A stretch of 64,000 bases of DNA from Petunia secreta (lineage: Eukaryota; Streptophyta; Magnoliopsida; Solanales; Solanaceae). A program made the translations under genes and the position numbers. Positions 35,540 to 47,162 of the stretch are shown here, piece after piece. The first letter of the stretch is position 1. Each line of letters starts with the position of its first letter. The DNA lies in the NCBI GenBank assembly GCA_029990175.1, contig JARKIP010000023.1, positions 21,347,501 through 21,411,500 of the forward strand, read 5' to 3'. The notes beneath the pieces are model-generated. The model did not search any database. It worked only from the letters and a program-made list of their open reading frames with translations, and had not been told where the DNA came from.

Positions 35540-36212
35540 GCTTGTTTGGCCAAGCTATTGAGGAGTCTAAAGTGCTTATTTTTATCAAAAAATACTTATT
35601 TTTAAAGATTGAGGTGTTTAGTCAAGGTTTAAGAGAAAAATAAGTGTTTTTGAGTAGTAGCACAAGCTGTTTTCTGTAAGGAAGAAGCTAGAAAAAGTAG
35701 TTTTTTCTAAAAGCAGAAGCAGCAGCAGCAGCTGTTTTTTTTTTTATTTCTATCATTCCAAAAATATACTTACCAAAAATATTTATGTACCTAATTATCC
35801 CTATTTATTTAATCTAATAATTATAATATATAAATAATACATTATTTTTTTCTCCTTGTTTCTTTTACACTCACCTACATGGTTATTCTTAAGGTATAAA
35901 TTTAAAATATTCAATCATGTATGCTCTATTTTTAAATATTTTAATTAAATAAAAAATTTAAACATATTTGATAATAAATATTTAAAACCATTCATCTAGT
36001 TAATAACTAAAAAATGAATCTTACATGTCCTCAATCGTAATTTAAGCACGTTTTCAAAAGTTTGGTCAAGCACAAAATACTGTTTGACAAAAGTCTTTCT
36101 CCAATGAGTTGACCAAATACAAACTATTAATCTCTAAAATTACTTTTACGAAAAACACTTTAAAAAAATACATTTAAAAATAACCAGTTTTTAGAAGCTA
36201 GGCCAAACTAGG
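35540..36212. mobile_element. MITE-like element with GTTTGGCC termini
   Basis: Left end GCTTGTTTGGCCAAGCT and right end AGAAGCTAGGCCAAACTAGG form imperfect inverted repeats. The interior is AT-rich with AAGTGCTTATTTTT and AAAAAGTAGTTTTTTCTAAAAG-type motifs common to hAT-like MITEs of asterids. A clear target duplication was not found, so the boundaries are approximate. Confidence 0.6.
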
Positions 36213-36430
36213 TTTAAGTTTCTTTCTCCCTTTAATTTTAACTTGTAATTCAATGAAGAGTATTTTTTTAACTTTAAAAGATCAAACAACAGGGAGAATA
36301 GCCCGATGCCAACTTTTGCAGCGTAAAGCTTAAGATATATATCATCGAAGAGAATTATTTTCTATTTATTTCCACATAATAAGACAGCTAAACACGAGAG
36401 TGACAATAATGTACTCTATCGAGGGTATCT
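36213..36430. other. Gene-free AT-rich linker
   Basis: No ORF or repeat recognised. Confidence 0.4.
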
Positions 36431-37075
36431 ATAGCTTTTTAATCATTATTTCGGGAAATTTTGATCACTAGCCATTTTTGGACGCGCTCAATGGGGACTA
36501 TCCACCGTTTCAAAATTCATTGAAGAATAGCCAAAAATTCGCGCGCACACTTAAGCTCCATTAGCGTTGGAAAAACACCCCAGACTAGCCCCATAACAAA
36601 AAACTGGGGCTTTGAACAAAACTTGTTCAAAGCCCAAGTATTTTGTTATGGGACTTTATATATAAAGCTGAGTCCCATAACAAAATGATGGGGCTTTGAA
36701 CAAGTTTTGTTCACAGCCCCAGCATTTTGTTATGGGTTATGAGACTTTATATATAAAGCTTCAGTCCCATAATAATGCTGGGGCTTTGAACAAGTTTTGT
36801 TCACAGCCCCAGCATTTTGTTATGGGACTGAAGCTTTATACATAGTCTCATAACAAAATGCTGGGGCCTTGAACAAAACTTGTTCAAAGCCCCAGTATTT
36901 ATACTGGGGTTAGTTTACTGAAGCTTCCCCAGTACAAATACTGGGGCCTTGAACAAGTTTTGTTCAAAGTCCCAGTATTTATACTGGGATTTGTCCGGAA
37001 ATGGCTATTTCTCAGCGAATTTGTTTTTGACGGCTACAAATCAATTAACGCGCGCCAAACAGGCCCCTACACTAA
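36431..37075. repeat. Dense nested palindrome array 3' of the P450
   Basis: Repeated blocks of TGGGGCTTTGAACAA / TTGTTCAAAGCCCCA and CCCATAACAAAATG / CATTTTGTTATGGG alternate in both orientations at least six times between ~36590 and ~36990, joined by TTTATATATAAAGC palindromes. The outer borders carry AATAGCCAAAAATTCGCGCG (left) and GAAATGGCTATTTCTC...ACGCGCGCC (right), hinting at terminal inverted repeats of a larger element. The array ends ~50 bp from the P450 stop codon, so it probably overlaps that gene's 3' UTR or terminator region. Confidence 0.8.
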
Positions 37076-37120
37076 ATTTTTACCATTATTTCCACTTAAG
37101 CTTCTAGTAAGATGCATCAA

Positions 37121-40100
37121 CTAGACATGCAATCGGTAAGTCGGAATAGCCATTAGATGCTGAGCTCTAGCAGTTACTAAACCAAATTTCTCAGTCATGT
37201 CTAAATCTTTTGGCATCATACCATTTGGTAGCTCCCAATCAAAGTAATGAACCAATTGTGCTAGAACCAGGCGAACGATGGTGAGCCCTAGTAATCCAGG
37301 ACAACTTCTTCTACCAGAGCCAAATGGTAGAAGTTGAAAGTCATGTCCGCGCAGATCAATATTGCTGCCAATAAATCTTTCTGGCATGAACTTTTCTGGC
37401 TCAGACCAAACTTTTGGATCTCTTCCAATTGCCCAAACATTTACTAGAATTCTTGAACCTTTAAATATATAGAAATCATCAACTACGCAATCTTCAATTG
37501 ATTCATGGGGAATTAAAAGTGGTGCAACGGGGTGCAGCCTAAATCCTTCTCTTATAACCATGTCTAAGTAATCTAACTTTTCCAAGTCCGACTCTTCCAC
37601 CATTCTATCAGTGCCAACTACTTGTTCCAACTCATTTTGCAAATTCTTCATAACTTTAGGGTGCTTTAAAAGTTCAGAAAAGACCCAATCAATTGCCGTT
37701 GATGAAGTGTCCATTGAAGCTATTAGCAAATCCTGCATATGAGAGTTCTTTATCACGCTCTATAGTCATGGTAACAATTCACAAGTATGTTAAAGTATAA
37801 TATTATCAATTGCTGACTTTTTTTACCTAATAACTTTCAGAATTGAAGAGTAAAATACTTAAAAGGTCACTCAACTTTGAGAAATGTGTGACCAAAGTCA
37901 CTTAGCTTTGAATTGTACTAATAAAGTCACTCAACTTAAGGTAATTCTCACCAAAAGTCATTGTAACCAGATTTTGCACAATCATCTCACCGAAAATCTG
38001 ACATGGAATTTTCATTTTATACATGTGGCATACTTTATTTTCCATATAGGATTTTATAATAAGTTGAATTATTTTCTAAGATTTGGAAAGTGTTCTTTTA
38101 AATTATTACAATAATAGAATATTGTGTCATTGCTAAATTTCTACGGGTACTGTCGAAATATTAGCTTTACTACTCTTTCAAGTACTTAACTCTTTAATTA
38201 GTTATGGTTAGAATCATTATTTTTTTCAAATCTATTAGTTAAATATATATTTTATATAATAGATAATAGGTAGATTAGTTAAATATAATAGATAGTTAAA
38301 TATATATTTTATCTAGTGTCTCCATTTTCTCAAATTCTTATTTGGATGAATGACACTTGGCCCTCCTTAAAACCAATGTTCTAGATTTAATAGAGTAAAT
38401 AAAGGTATTTAACTATGGTTTGGACAAAATATCTTTCTATTTCAAATTCAATTTATCTTAAAGAATCCTATAATTTAGCAGCAAAATTTCCTCCCCCCTC
38501 CCCTCCAAACCTAAATTTCGATCATCTCAAACTTAACCTTTCTTTTTAGTTTAATTTTTTATAGGAGTAATTTTTTTATTATTGTTCGACAATGTGCTAT
38601 CAAAAAATTAAGAATCATTTTAAATAAAAATTACATTAATTGTTAAACAAACTCATCTTATTTAAGATATAGAAGTGCAGAAGATCTATGTGATTTCTAT
38701 AAGTATTATGAATTGGTTGGAAAGTTTCTTTCCAAGATAAAATGTGAATAACTAAGAGCACAATATTAGGTACTATCTTCGCAACTAGTTTTAACTGATG
38801 TGATTGTGTGAAAAGAATTTCTTCGTATATTGTTATTTGAGTAAATTGATATTATTAAATCTTGTCTTGTTAATTTTATTCCTTACGATGTTATCACTTG
38901 CAAATAGTTTAACACTGTTTTTGGTTTTCTGTTATATGTTTGAGATTGGATTAGCAAAAACAAAGTTTTATTAAAACAGTAAATAAACGAAAATTTTGGA
39001 GACCGAAAAATAATTTAGGAGGAGGGATGAAATTTGCTGCTAAATTATAAGATATGTTAGATGCTTTGAATTTAAAATAGGAAGATATATTTTTCTAACC
39101 ATGGTCAAACATTTAGTTTTACTTCATTAAATCTAGACCATCCATTTTGAAAAAGGAGATGGATCCGAAAAAATGTGGAAGAGAAATGGGTTATGGATTA
39201 AGAGTTGGGTTAATCAACTTATTATAAAGTCCTACATGGAAAATAAAGTATGCCACATATATATATAATTAAAAATGAAAATGCCATGTCACATTTTCGG
39301 TGAGATGATTGTGCAAAATCCGGTTACAATAACTTTTGGTGAGAATTACCTTAAGTTGAGTGACTTTATTAGTACAATTCAAAGTAAAGTGACTTTGGTC
39401 ACACATTTCTCAAAGTTGAGTGACCTTTTAAGTATTTTACTCCAGAATTGAATAACAACTTTGGCCTGTAAGAAAAATTATTCAATCTAAATCTAAGAAC
39501 AAAATTTTCCTTATCTATAAACGGGACTCTATTAAGATATAAAGTTCCTGCATGGATGGGGATATTCAGTTTTCTTGATTTAGATTTTCAATTGAGAAAG
39601 TCTTCTCCTCCCCCTCCCCCCCCCCAACCCCCCAAAAAAAAAAAGGAGTCTAATGAACCCAAGCCTAAATTGATCGAGCCTGGTATTGGTCTAAATAATT
39701 ATTGGGAAATTACCGACTTGTCTCTACACCTGTGACCGTAATATTAACTATAAACTATCCGTTGTTACCTATTGGTAGATATGGATCATATGATGAACAA
39801 AATTATTAATACTAATTTAACTTTTAGACTGCAGAAATTTTAAAACTATCATTACTAAAAAGAAACCAAAGATAACTGTCCATATCAACGTATGATCAGT
39901 GTCCTAGAAAATAAGGCAAATACCATGATACGACAGGTTAGAATTCATGGTAGAGTGATAATTACTACATTGGTTAGTGTATACTCCCTCCGTCCCAAAT
40001 TAGTTATCGCTTTTAGCTTCTTCACGCCTATTAAAAAAATCATTAAATAGAGTGTGTAGTTTACTATGTTATCCCTATTTAATGTTTGACTATTAAATTT

Positions 40101-41207
40101 TGTTGAGAATTTTTTAAATTATTAAGGGTATAACTGGAAAAGACTAACAATTTTTGTCTTGAAATCCTAAAGTGTCAACTAATTTGGGACACACCATTTT
40201 TCCTAAAACGACAACTAATTTGGGACGGAGGGAGTATATGGTAGTGTATAATTACACTGATTAGGGTATATATAGGTCAATCCTATTAGAACTAAATTAG
40301 AAAGAGAGAATTGCGTTAAAATTACCAGCAACATAGCTTTGACATGGCGACGATCAAACTCGAATTCAGAATCTCCGGACTGCATAATAGTCATCATAGT
40401 ATCAACAATATCCTTGGCTTGCTTCTGCTCCTTGGATTGCACATGTTCATCAATTACTTTCTCAAAAAATTCATCAAAAATATTTGCCAATTCCTTCATA
40501 CGACGATTAAATCCCTGCAGATCAAACACACTAAGGAAAGGAAACAACTCACCAATATTTGGTGTTGCGGTTAAAACTAACGTCTCTTGAATTATATTTT
40601 TAAAACCACTTTCATCAAACTCCTCATCCATATACTTTTTCCCAAACACCATTAGACAAGCCATATCTGCACTTAGAGAAGCAAGTTTAGCACTAAGATC
40701 AACTTCGACATGATTAGATGCTGCTTGTTTGAGAAAATTCACAAATATTCCAAGCTCTTGTTTTCTCATAGATTGAAATGAACTGATCTTGTGATTACTA
40801 AGCAATTCTAAGGTGCACAACTTTCTCATATTTCGCCAATACGGTCCATATTTTCCAAATGTCAAATTTCTTTGATTATATGCAATATATTGAGCAGCTG
40901 CATTGTATGGTCTACTAGCAAAAACCAAATCATGGTTTTTCAAGAATTGTTCAGCTGCATGAGGAGATGAAGCAACAATGATAGGAACAAAACCAAAGCG
41001 CAGGCTCATTATGGGACCATGTTTTTTTGCTAGTTGATGAAGATCTTGGTGGAGATTTTTGCCTATCATATGGAGATTTCCTATTATTGGAAACGCTCTT
41101 GGACCTGGAGGAAAGTTCTTTTTATTTTTCATGAATATGATGTGCAGTTCATGAACTACATATAGAACTACTGCAGCTACTGCAAGGACTTGCCAAACAG
41201 AAGCCAT
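37121..41207 (-). CDS. Cytochrome P450, CYP736A-like (CYP71 clan), 497 aa, two exons
   Basis: Exon 1 is 41207-40326 and exon 2 is 37732-37121; the GT...AG intron is phase 0, at the usual CYP71-clan position before the I-helix. ATG 41207 is chosen because it starts the hydrophobic ER anchor ([12 protein letters not shown], residues ~7-18). Then come the hinge [13 protein letters not shown] (32-44), WRNMRKLC, I-helix ASMDTSS (299-305, catalytic Thr 303), ExxR as EGFR (356-359), PERF, and the haem loop [10 protein letters not shown] with ligand Cys 438. Family members are ER-bound, NADPH-P450-reductase-dependent monooxygenases of specialised metabolism; the substrate cannot be predicted. No stop or frameshift. 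Odd points: one residue fewer than usual right after the haem loop (CPG-LLGL), REGFR where KETLR-like sequence is common, and a 2.6-kb intron holding a MULE and a Stowaway MITE. Confidence 0.9.
37848..39442. mobile_element. Non-autonomous MULE-type element, 1595 bp, in the P450 intron
   Basis: Terminal inverted repeats of ~220 bp start GAGTAAAATACTTAAAAGG. They are ~93% alike by eye (left 37848-~38068, right ~39215-39442). Direct repeats CAGAATTGAA flank the element at 37838-37847 and 39443-39452. Long TIRs plus a 9-10-bp duplication are diagnostic of Mutator-like elements. The 1.15-kb interior is AT-rich with no transposase. Confidence 0.92.
39984..40234. mobile_element. Stowaway-type MITE, 251 bp, in the P450 intron
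   Basis: CTCCCTCCGTCCCAAATTAG at the left; its complement AATTTGGGACGGAGGGAG at the right. TA duplications at 39982-39983 and 40235-40236. It ends ~90 bp from the 5' splice site of the P450 intron. Confidence 0.93.
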
Positions 41208-41252
41208 GGATGGGAATGTGGTGTGTTTTTCTTTCCATCTAACTTGCAAATA

Positions 41253-41260
41253 TTATATAG
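41253..41260 (-). promoter_or_regulatory. Candidate TATA box of the P450 gene
   Basis: CTATATAA on the minus strand, 46 bp before ATG 41207, giving a short (~15-20 nt) leader. No competing TATA lies closer. The next element upstream is a MITE pair starting at ~41.63 kb, so the intact proximal promoter is only ~400 bp. Confidence 0.5.
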
Positions 41261-41627
41261 TAATGAATTTAAGTCTGGTCTCAGATGGAGACAAAAGATC
41301 AAATCAAGAATGGCGGTGAATTAAAGAAATAAACTTAGTTACTTGTCACAACTTGATTTGTCTAAACGACAAAAAAATGAACTTAACGAAATGAGACAAG
41401 AAGATAATAAAAATAAATGTCTGGTGTATAGGAAAGAAAGGAAAAAAGATTGTATTATATAAAAAAAGTACCCTTTCAATCCCGATAATGACTTATATCA
41501 AAAAAAACTTATCTATATTGAGAGTATACACCCGATCAATAAATAAATGTCATTTATCTTTTTAATTAACTAGTTCTAATAGTTAATTATAGTTAACATC
41601 ATTAATTAATAATATATAGAATACTTA

Positions 41628-42424
41628 TAGCCTGTTTGGGTTTGCTGCCAAAAACTGCTAATTTTGAGAAGTACTTTTGGTATAAGTACTTTTTTAAAAA
41701 GTACTTTTGGATAATAAGCAGTTTGTGTTTGGACAACTAATTGGAGAAGTACTTTTGATAAATAATTTGTGTTTGGTTAATCATTACGAAAAGTACTTTC
41801 CAGTGTCAAATTACGAAAAGGACATCCAAGTTCATTTTACATTTAGATTAATAAAAAAAATTGAATATTTATCATAAAAGACTTTAATTAGAAATTTATT
41901 TAGTTAAATGTAAAATATAACGTAAAAGATATAAATTTAAACTATTGAACAACATAAAATATAGTTAAATCAAAGTGATAACGGAATTAGGAATTTCTAG
42001 TAATCACTTACTTTTAAAAGATGATTTAAAGAGTAGGACATCCTATATACGCTTGATAGTAATACCTAAAAATAAAAATTAGTCCTAGAGGAAGAAGATT
42101 TGTAAAGTACGTAGTAGAAAAAAATAGAAAAATAAAAATATAATTGTATTTTGAGAGAGATATGGTTAATTTATAAGGAATAATATGGTAAATATGAATT
42201 CTTGGTAAGGATATTTCAGTCTTGAAAAAATTAATAAACTGCTTCTGCTTCTGCTTCTTCCAAGAAGCAGATATTTGTAGCTTCTTCCCAACAGCAGAAA
42301 AACTGCTTCTACTTCTACATAAAAGTACTTTTTTTTAGTTGCCAAACACCTCAAAATTCCAAAAAAGTACTTTTGTTGGAAAAAAAGCACTTTTGGCTTT
42401 GGAGAAGCAATGCCAAACAGGCTA
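41628..42424. mobile_element. MITE (hAT-like) copy 1, TAGCCTGTTTGG termini
   Basis: Left TAGCCTGTTTGG (41628-41639), right CCAAACAGGCTA (42413-42424). Near both ends are inverted AAAGTACTTTT motifs. The interior is AT-rich. No certain 8-bp duplication. Short minus-strand ORFs inside are not genes. Confidence 0.75.
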
Positions 42425-43225
42425 TTAGAGCCGGTTCCAAAAACTGCTTATTTTGAGAAGTACTTTTAACATAAGTACTTTTCAAATAAGTACTTTTAGA
42501 TAATAAGTCGTTTGTGTTTGCACAACTCATTGGAAAAGTACTTTTGATAAATAATTTGTGTTTGGCTAATCTTTATGAAAAGTACTTTTGAATGTCAAAT
42601 TATGAAAAGGACATCCAAGTTCATTTTATATTTAGATGAATAGAGACAAAAAAATAATTTTAAATATTTATCATAAAAGAATTTAATTAAAAAAATTATT
42701 TAATTAAAATCATAAAATGTAAAACATAAAGTAAAAGATACAAATTTAACTTATTGAACAACATAAAATATAGTTAAATTAAACTGATAACAAAATTAAG
42801 AATTTCTTCTAATTATTTGCTTTTAAAAAATGATTTAAAGAATAGGCGATCATATATACGGTTGATAGAAATACCTAAATATAAAAAGTAGTCCTAAGAG
42901 GGAGAGGATTTGTAAAAGTACATAGTAGGAAAAAAAATAGGAAAAGAGAAATATAATTTTATTTTGAGAGATATGATTAATTAATGAGGAATAACTTGGT
43001 AAATATGGATTTTTGGTAAGGATATTTTTGTCTTGAAAAAATTAATAAACCGCTCTGCTTCTTCTTTGTAGCTTTTCGCCAAAAATAGAAAAACTGTTTC
43101 TGCTTATACCTAAAAGTATTTTCTTTTTTGTTACCAAACACCTTAATATTTCCAAAAAAAAATACTTTTTGAAAATTAAAAAAAAATATTTTTGACTTTG
43201 GAGAAGTAATGTCAAACAAACTATT
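42425..43225. mobile_element. MITE copy 2, tandem neighbour of copy 1
   Basis: It has the same internal landmarks in the same order as copy 1: AAACTGCTTATTTTGAGAAGTACTTTT, TTTGTGTTTGGCTAATC, AGGACATCCAAGTTCATTTTA and the right-end GGAGAAGTAATGTCAAACAAAC. It is clearly more diverged, and its termini are degraded. The two lie head-to-tail without a spacer. Confidence 0.65.
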
Positions 43226-43710
43226 AATAATCTAATATATTTTCTTACTCTGTTAAAAACTGAATTTTAATGTCTTAATTAACAGAATGTGCTTCCATGT
43301 GTCCACTAATGCATTTCTTTCCTGGCATTAGAATAAGTTTTGGTTCTAACAAAGAAATATCATTTTTTTTCTTAGCCATAATTAATTAGATACTTTTTCA
43401 GTAATGTAAAGTTATTAGATTTTTACTTCTTATATCTCAGGCTTTATTATTCCTCCTAGCCATACAAAAACTACTCTTTTCCACTAAACAAAGAATTATA
43501 CATTAGTATTTTCTGCAAAACATGTCTCCCATAGTACACTATTGTTTGAGCTTGTGATAAAACAATATGCATTAATTTTCTAGTTGCATCATTGAAAGAG
43601 TAAATTTAGCTTAAACAACTCAATAACGTTATCCACACTCAAGCAAAAACATGATAGTTATTTGCAGAACGAGAGGCTTGGCAGCTAGAAATGTTCTAGT
43701 AGGATCTCTG
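43226..43710. other. Intergenic/intronic stretch with a possible 3' splice site
   Basis: AT-rich, no repeat recognised. TTATTTGCAG at ~43654-43663 looks like an acceptor. The ~47 bp after it join, across the Retand-like insertion, to an open frame at 51982-52116. Confidence 0.35.
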
Positions 43711-44379
43711 TGTATTGGATAAAAGCTGACAACACTTGAAAGGTAACACGTGTCCGCCACGTGGTACGGACAGAAGTTCCAACGGACAGACATTTATCAC
43801 GAGCAGACCCAAAGGAGTTGTGAAACACTTCACCAGCCAGCCCGGTCTAAGTGAGCAGTTATTAACATGATCATTCACGATCATTCAATTAATGGTCATT
43901 AAGGCAATCATTACAACCCAGCGGTTATGCATCCAACGGATACGTGCCCAGCAGTTACACATCCAGACGGATCCATGCCCAGCGGTTACGAATCCCAACG
44001 GGTGCCTATTATACTTATAAATAGCATTTACCCTGAACCATTGTAACACAACTTTACTTCCTATCTACAATATCAATAAGAATACTCTCTCGCTCTGGCT
44101 CAGATACTCCTTTTTGCTCATATTTGTCTAGTATCTTAATTCTTCGATCCTCAAAGTACTACTGGCGAGGAAGAACTCTCTCCGGGGATAAGTGATACGA
44201 TACGGTTATTTCTCCTTATTTCCGTCTATGCTTTATCTTTATTAGTTCATACTTATATCTCGTTCTCGTATTGTCAACAATTTGGCTCGTCGTTCAAACT
44301 CTTAATCTCAACTATTGATCGTGACTCCGCAAATATAAATTTAATTGTTACTAGCCTAAATCCGGATCTAGATTAAACA
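43711..44379 (+). mobile_element. 5' LTR of the Retand-like element, 669 bp
   Basis: TGTATTGGATAAAAG...TTAAACA. TATAAATA at 44016-44023, with imperfect CCCAGCGGTTA/CCAACGG repeats upstream. Nearly identical to 51307-51976. Confidence 0.93.
44016..44023 (+). promoter_or_regulatory. TATA box in the 5' LTR
   Basis: TATAAATA in CTTATAAATAGCA, with ~350 bp to the LTR end. The same box is at 51612-51619 in the 3' LTR. Confidence 0.7.
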
Positions 44380-44382
44380 ATT

Positions 44383-44400
44383 TGGCGACCACAGTGGGAG
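44383..44400 (+). promoter_or_regulatory. Primer binding site, tRNA-Arg type
   Basis: TGGCGACCACAGTGGGAG lies three bases after the LTR end. It is complementary to CCA plus the 3' acceptor/T-arm of a second plant tRNA-Arg (UCG type, as I recall it). This differs from the PBS of the Ogre-like element at 16406. Confidence 0.75.
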
Positions 44401-44463
44401 CCGGTTAATAGCCTTCGTAGGTTAATAGTTATCTTTTCTGATATTACACCTCTTTCGGGTCAG

Positions 44464-47056
44464 TACGAGAACTCAAATATCCAGACTGGCTAGCCAACGT
44501 GGTTGTTATACCTAAAAAGAATGGTAAATGGCGAGTCTGCATTGACTTCACGGATCTAAATAAAGCCTGCCCGAAGGATTCATATCCCCTTCCCAGGATA
44601 GATCAACTGATCGACGCAACAGCCGGACTCGAGGTGCTCACCTTCCTCGACGCGTACTCCGGATATAACCAAATATTGATGGACCCTGAAGATCAGGAGA
44701 AAACGGCGTTCATAACCTGTCGAGGTACGTATTGTTATAAAGTTATGCCATTTGGACTAAAAAATGCAGGTGCAACATATCAGCGTCTAGTCAATCGAAT
44801 GTTTCATGACTATATCGGAAAGACTATGGAAGTGTACATCGATGATATGTTGATCAAATCCAAATGAGCAGAGGACCATCTGGCACATCTGAAAGAAGCT
44901 TTCCGAATCTTGGATCAGTACAACATGAAGCTGAATCCGGAGAAGTGTGCATTCGGAGTCGGATCGGGGAAGTTCTTGGGATTAATCGTTTCTCAGCGAG
45001 GAATTGAAGTCAATCCCGCTCAAATTAAAGCCATTGAATCAATCCCAAATGTACTTCACAACAGGAAAGACATCATGAAACTTACGGGGAGAGTGGCGGC
45101 CCTACGAAGATTCATTTCCCGATCATCTGACCGATGCAAGAGTTTCTTTGATGTCTTAAAACAAAACAAGGAGTTCGAATGGACTCCTAAATTCCAACAA
45201 GCATTGAAGGATCTGAAAAAGTATCTATCCACATTGAAGGATCTGAAAAAGTATCTGTCCAATCCACCACTGCTCTCCACACTTCAGGAGGGTGAGCAGC
45301 TGCTGATTTATTTGGCAGTCTCAGAATCATCGGTAAGCGTCGTTCTAGTTCGGGAAGAAAAAGGTAAACAACTTCCTATCTATTACATTAGCAAAGCTCT
45401 AATTGACGCAGAAACGCTCTATCAACCCTTAGAAAAATTGGCATTGGCACTGGTAACTGCTGCTCGTAAGTTACGCCCTTACTTTCAAAGTCATTCGATA
45501 GCTGTGGTTACAACCTTTCATTTACGAAATGTTCTGGGCAAACCTGAATTTTCAGGAAGGTTAGTAAAATGGGCTATAGAATTATCTGAATTTGATATTA
45601 CCTACCAGCCTAGGGTAGCAATAAAGTCACAAGTTTTAGCAGACTTCGTGGCAGATTTCAGCACTAATATATACCCTGAGGCGGAAAGAGAAGCTATTCT
45701 TTATGCAGGGCAGGCTCCTGGCACGTGGCGGCTCCTCACGCGTCAAAGGGTCCGGGTTTAGATTGGTTCTCGTTGCTCCATCCGGAGAGACGGTAAGACA
45801 GGCTATCAAATGCCTATTTATTACTAACAATGAGGCCGAATACGAGGCCGTTATTGCAGGATTAGAACTAGCCCGAAGTTATGGAGCAACCATCGTCAAA
45901 CTAAAAAGTGACTCTCAGCTGGTGGTCAATCAGATAAATGGAGGCTTCACTGCACGAGAATCTAGGATGCAGGTGTACCTCGCCCGAGTAAAAGAGCTCC
46001 TAGCGCAGTTTGACGAATGGTAAGCAATTCAGATTCCACGGGAAGAGAACCATAAAGCTGATGCTCTCGCAAATATGGGATCAGTAGCAGAGATAGGGAC
46101 AGCCAGCTCTTCAGCTGTTGTTCAACTTCTCTACACGACCATGGACAGAGAAAAGTTCGAAGGCAACATCATCAACGCTACTTGGGACTGGCGAAATGAG
46201 ATAACAAATTATCTTATCCATGGGACTCTACCCGTAGATACAAAAGCTGCTCGCAAACTCCGAATAAAAGCTGCTCGGTATACAATTCTCAATGGCGAAC
46301 TCTACCGTAAAATGTTTGCAGGACCTCTCGCAAAATGTCTCGAACCGAATCAAATCAATTATGTGATGAGAGAAGTGCATGAAGGTTGTTGTGGAAATCA
46401 TTCCGGGGGCAAGGCATTAACCCGGAAGCTGATTTGCGCAGGTTATTATTGGGACAAAATGGAGAAAGATACGAACGAATTTGTCAAAAAATGCGACAAA
46501 TGTCAGAGGTTCGCCCATCTTCTCCATCAGCCAGCAGAACCACTCCACTCAATAATCTCTCCGTGGCCCTTCATGAAATGGGGGATGGATATTGTTGGTC
46601 CTCTTCCCACAGCACCGAGAGGGATGCGCTTCTTATTGATCATCACTGATTACTTCACAAAGTGGGTCGAAGCGGCAGCATACACAAGGATACGACAAAC
46701 GAAGGTTGTCGACTTCCTCTGGCGTTTTGTCGTATGTCGCTTTGGAGCACCTAAGGAAATAGTCATGGACAACGGCCCGCAATTTATCGGCCAGAGAGTG
46801 ACTAGGTTCCTCGACAATCTGCACATCAAAAGGATCACTTCCTCTCCGTATTATCCTGTTGCCAATGGACAGGCAGAATCTACCAATAACTGGGAACACA
46901 CAAGAGACAAATTCAGGAAAGCTTGGCCCTAACTGGGAAGGCCCCTACAAAGTAATTGCTTCAGTCGGCAAGGGATCTTATCGCTTGGCACGACAAGACG
47001 GCTCCATTGTCCCGAATAGTTGGAATGTGGTTCACCTCAAAAGGTATCACTTTTAA
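44464..47056 (+). pseudogene. Retand-type pol: RT - RNase H - aRNase H - integrase, eroded
   Basis: RT runs from ~44464 (KYPDWLANVVVIPKKNGKWR) through PFGLKNAGATYQ and the catalytic YIDDM (~44840). RNase H follows to ~45650, and the extra RNase H at ~45700-46070 lacks the expected first catalytic Asp. Integrase keeps its His/Cys zinc site (VHEGCCGNHSG ... CDKCQ) and the D-D-E residues (GMDIVG, VMDNGPQF, GQAEST). A ~400-bp deletion after AESTN then joins to the C-terminal GPNWEGPY...HLKRY. Stops: TGA 44865, TAG 45759, TAA 46021 and one near 46930. Frameshifts occur near 45715 and 46893. Several stops look like C-to-T changes. A 30-bp in-frame duplication sits at ~45204-45263. Confidence 0.9.
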
Positions 47057-47162
47057 GTGGTAAAACGGTTAGTTATCTTAAACTTACCTTTTATTTTCAC
47101 GAAAGTTCTTACCTTTATTATATTTTCTCTCTAAATGGTACTAACGACCTAAACAAGGTCAG

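Noticed and set aside
38070..39214. Possible transposase inside the MULE
   Set aside because: No ORF longer than ~80 codons and no MULE domain; the element is non-autonomous.
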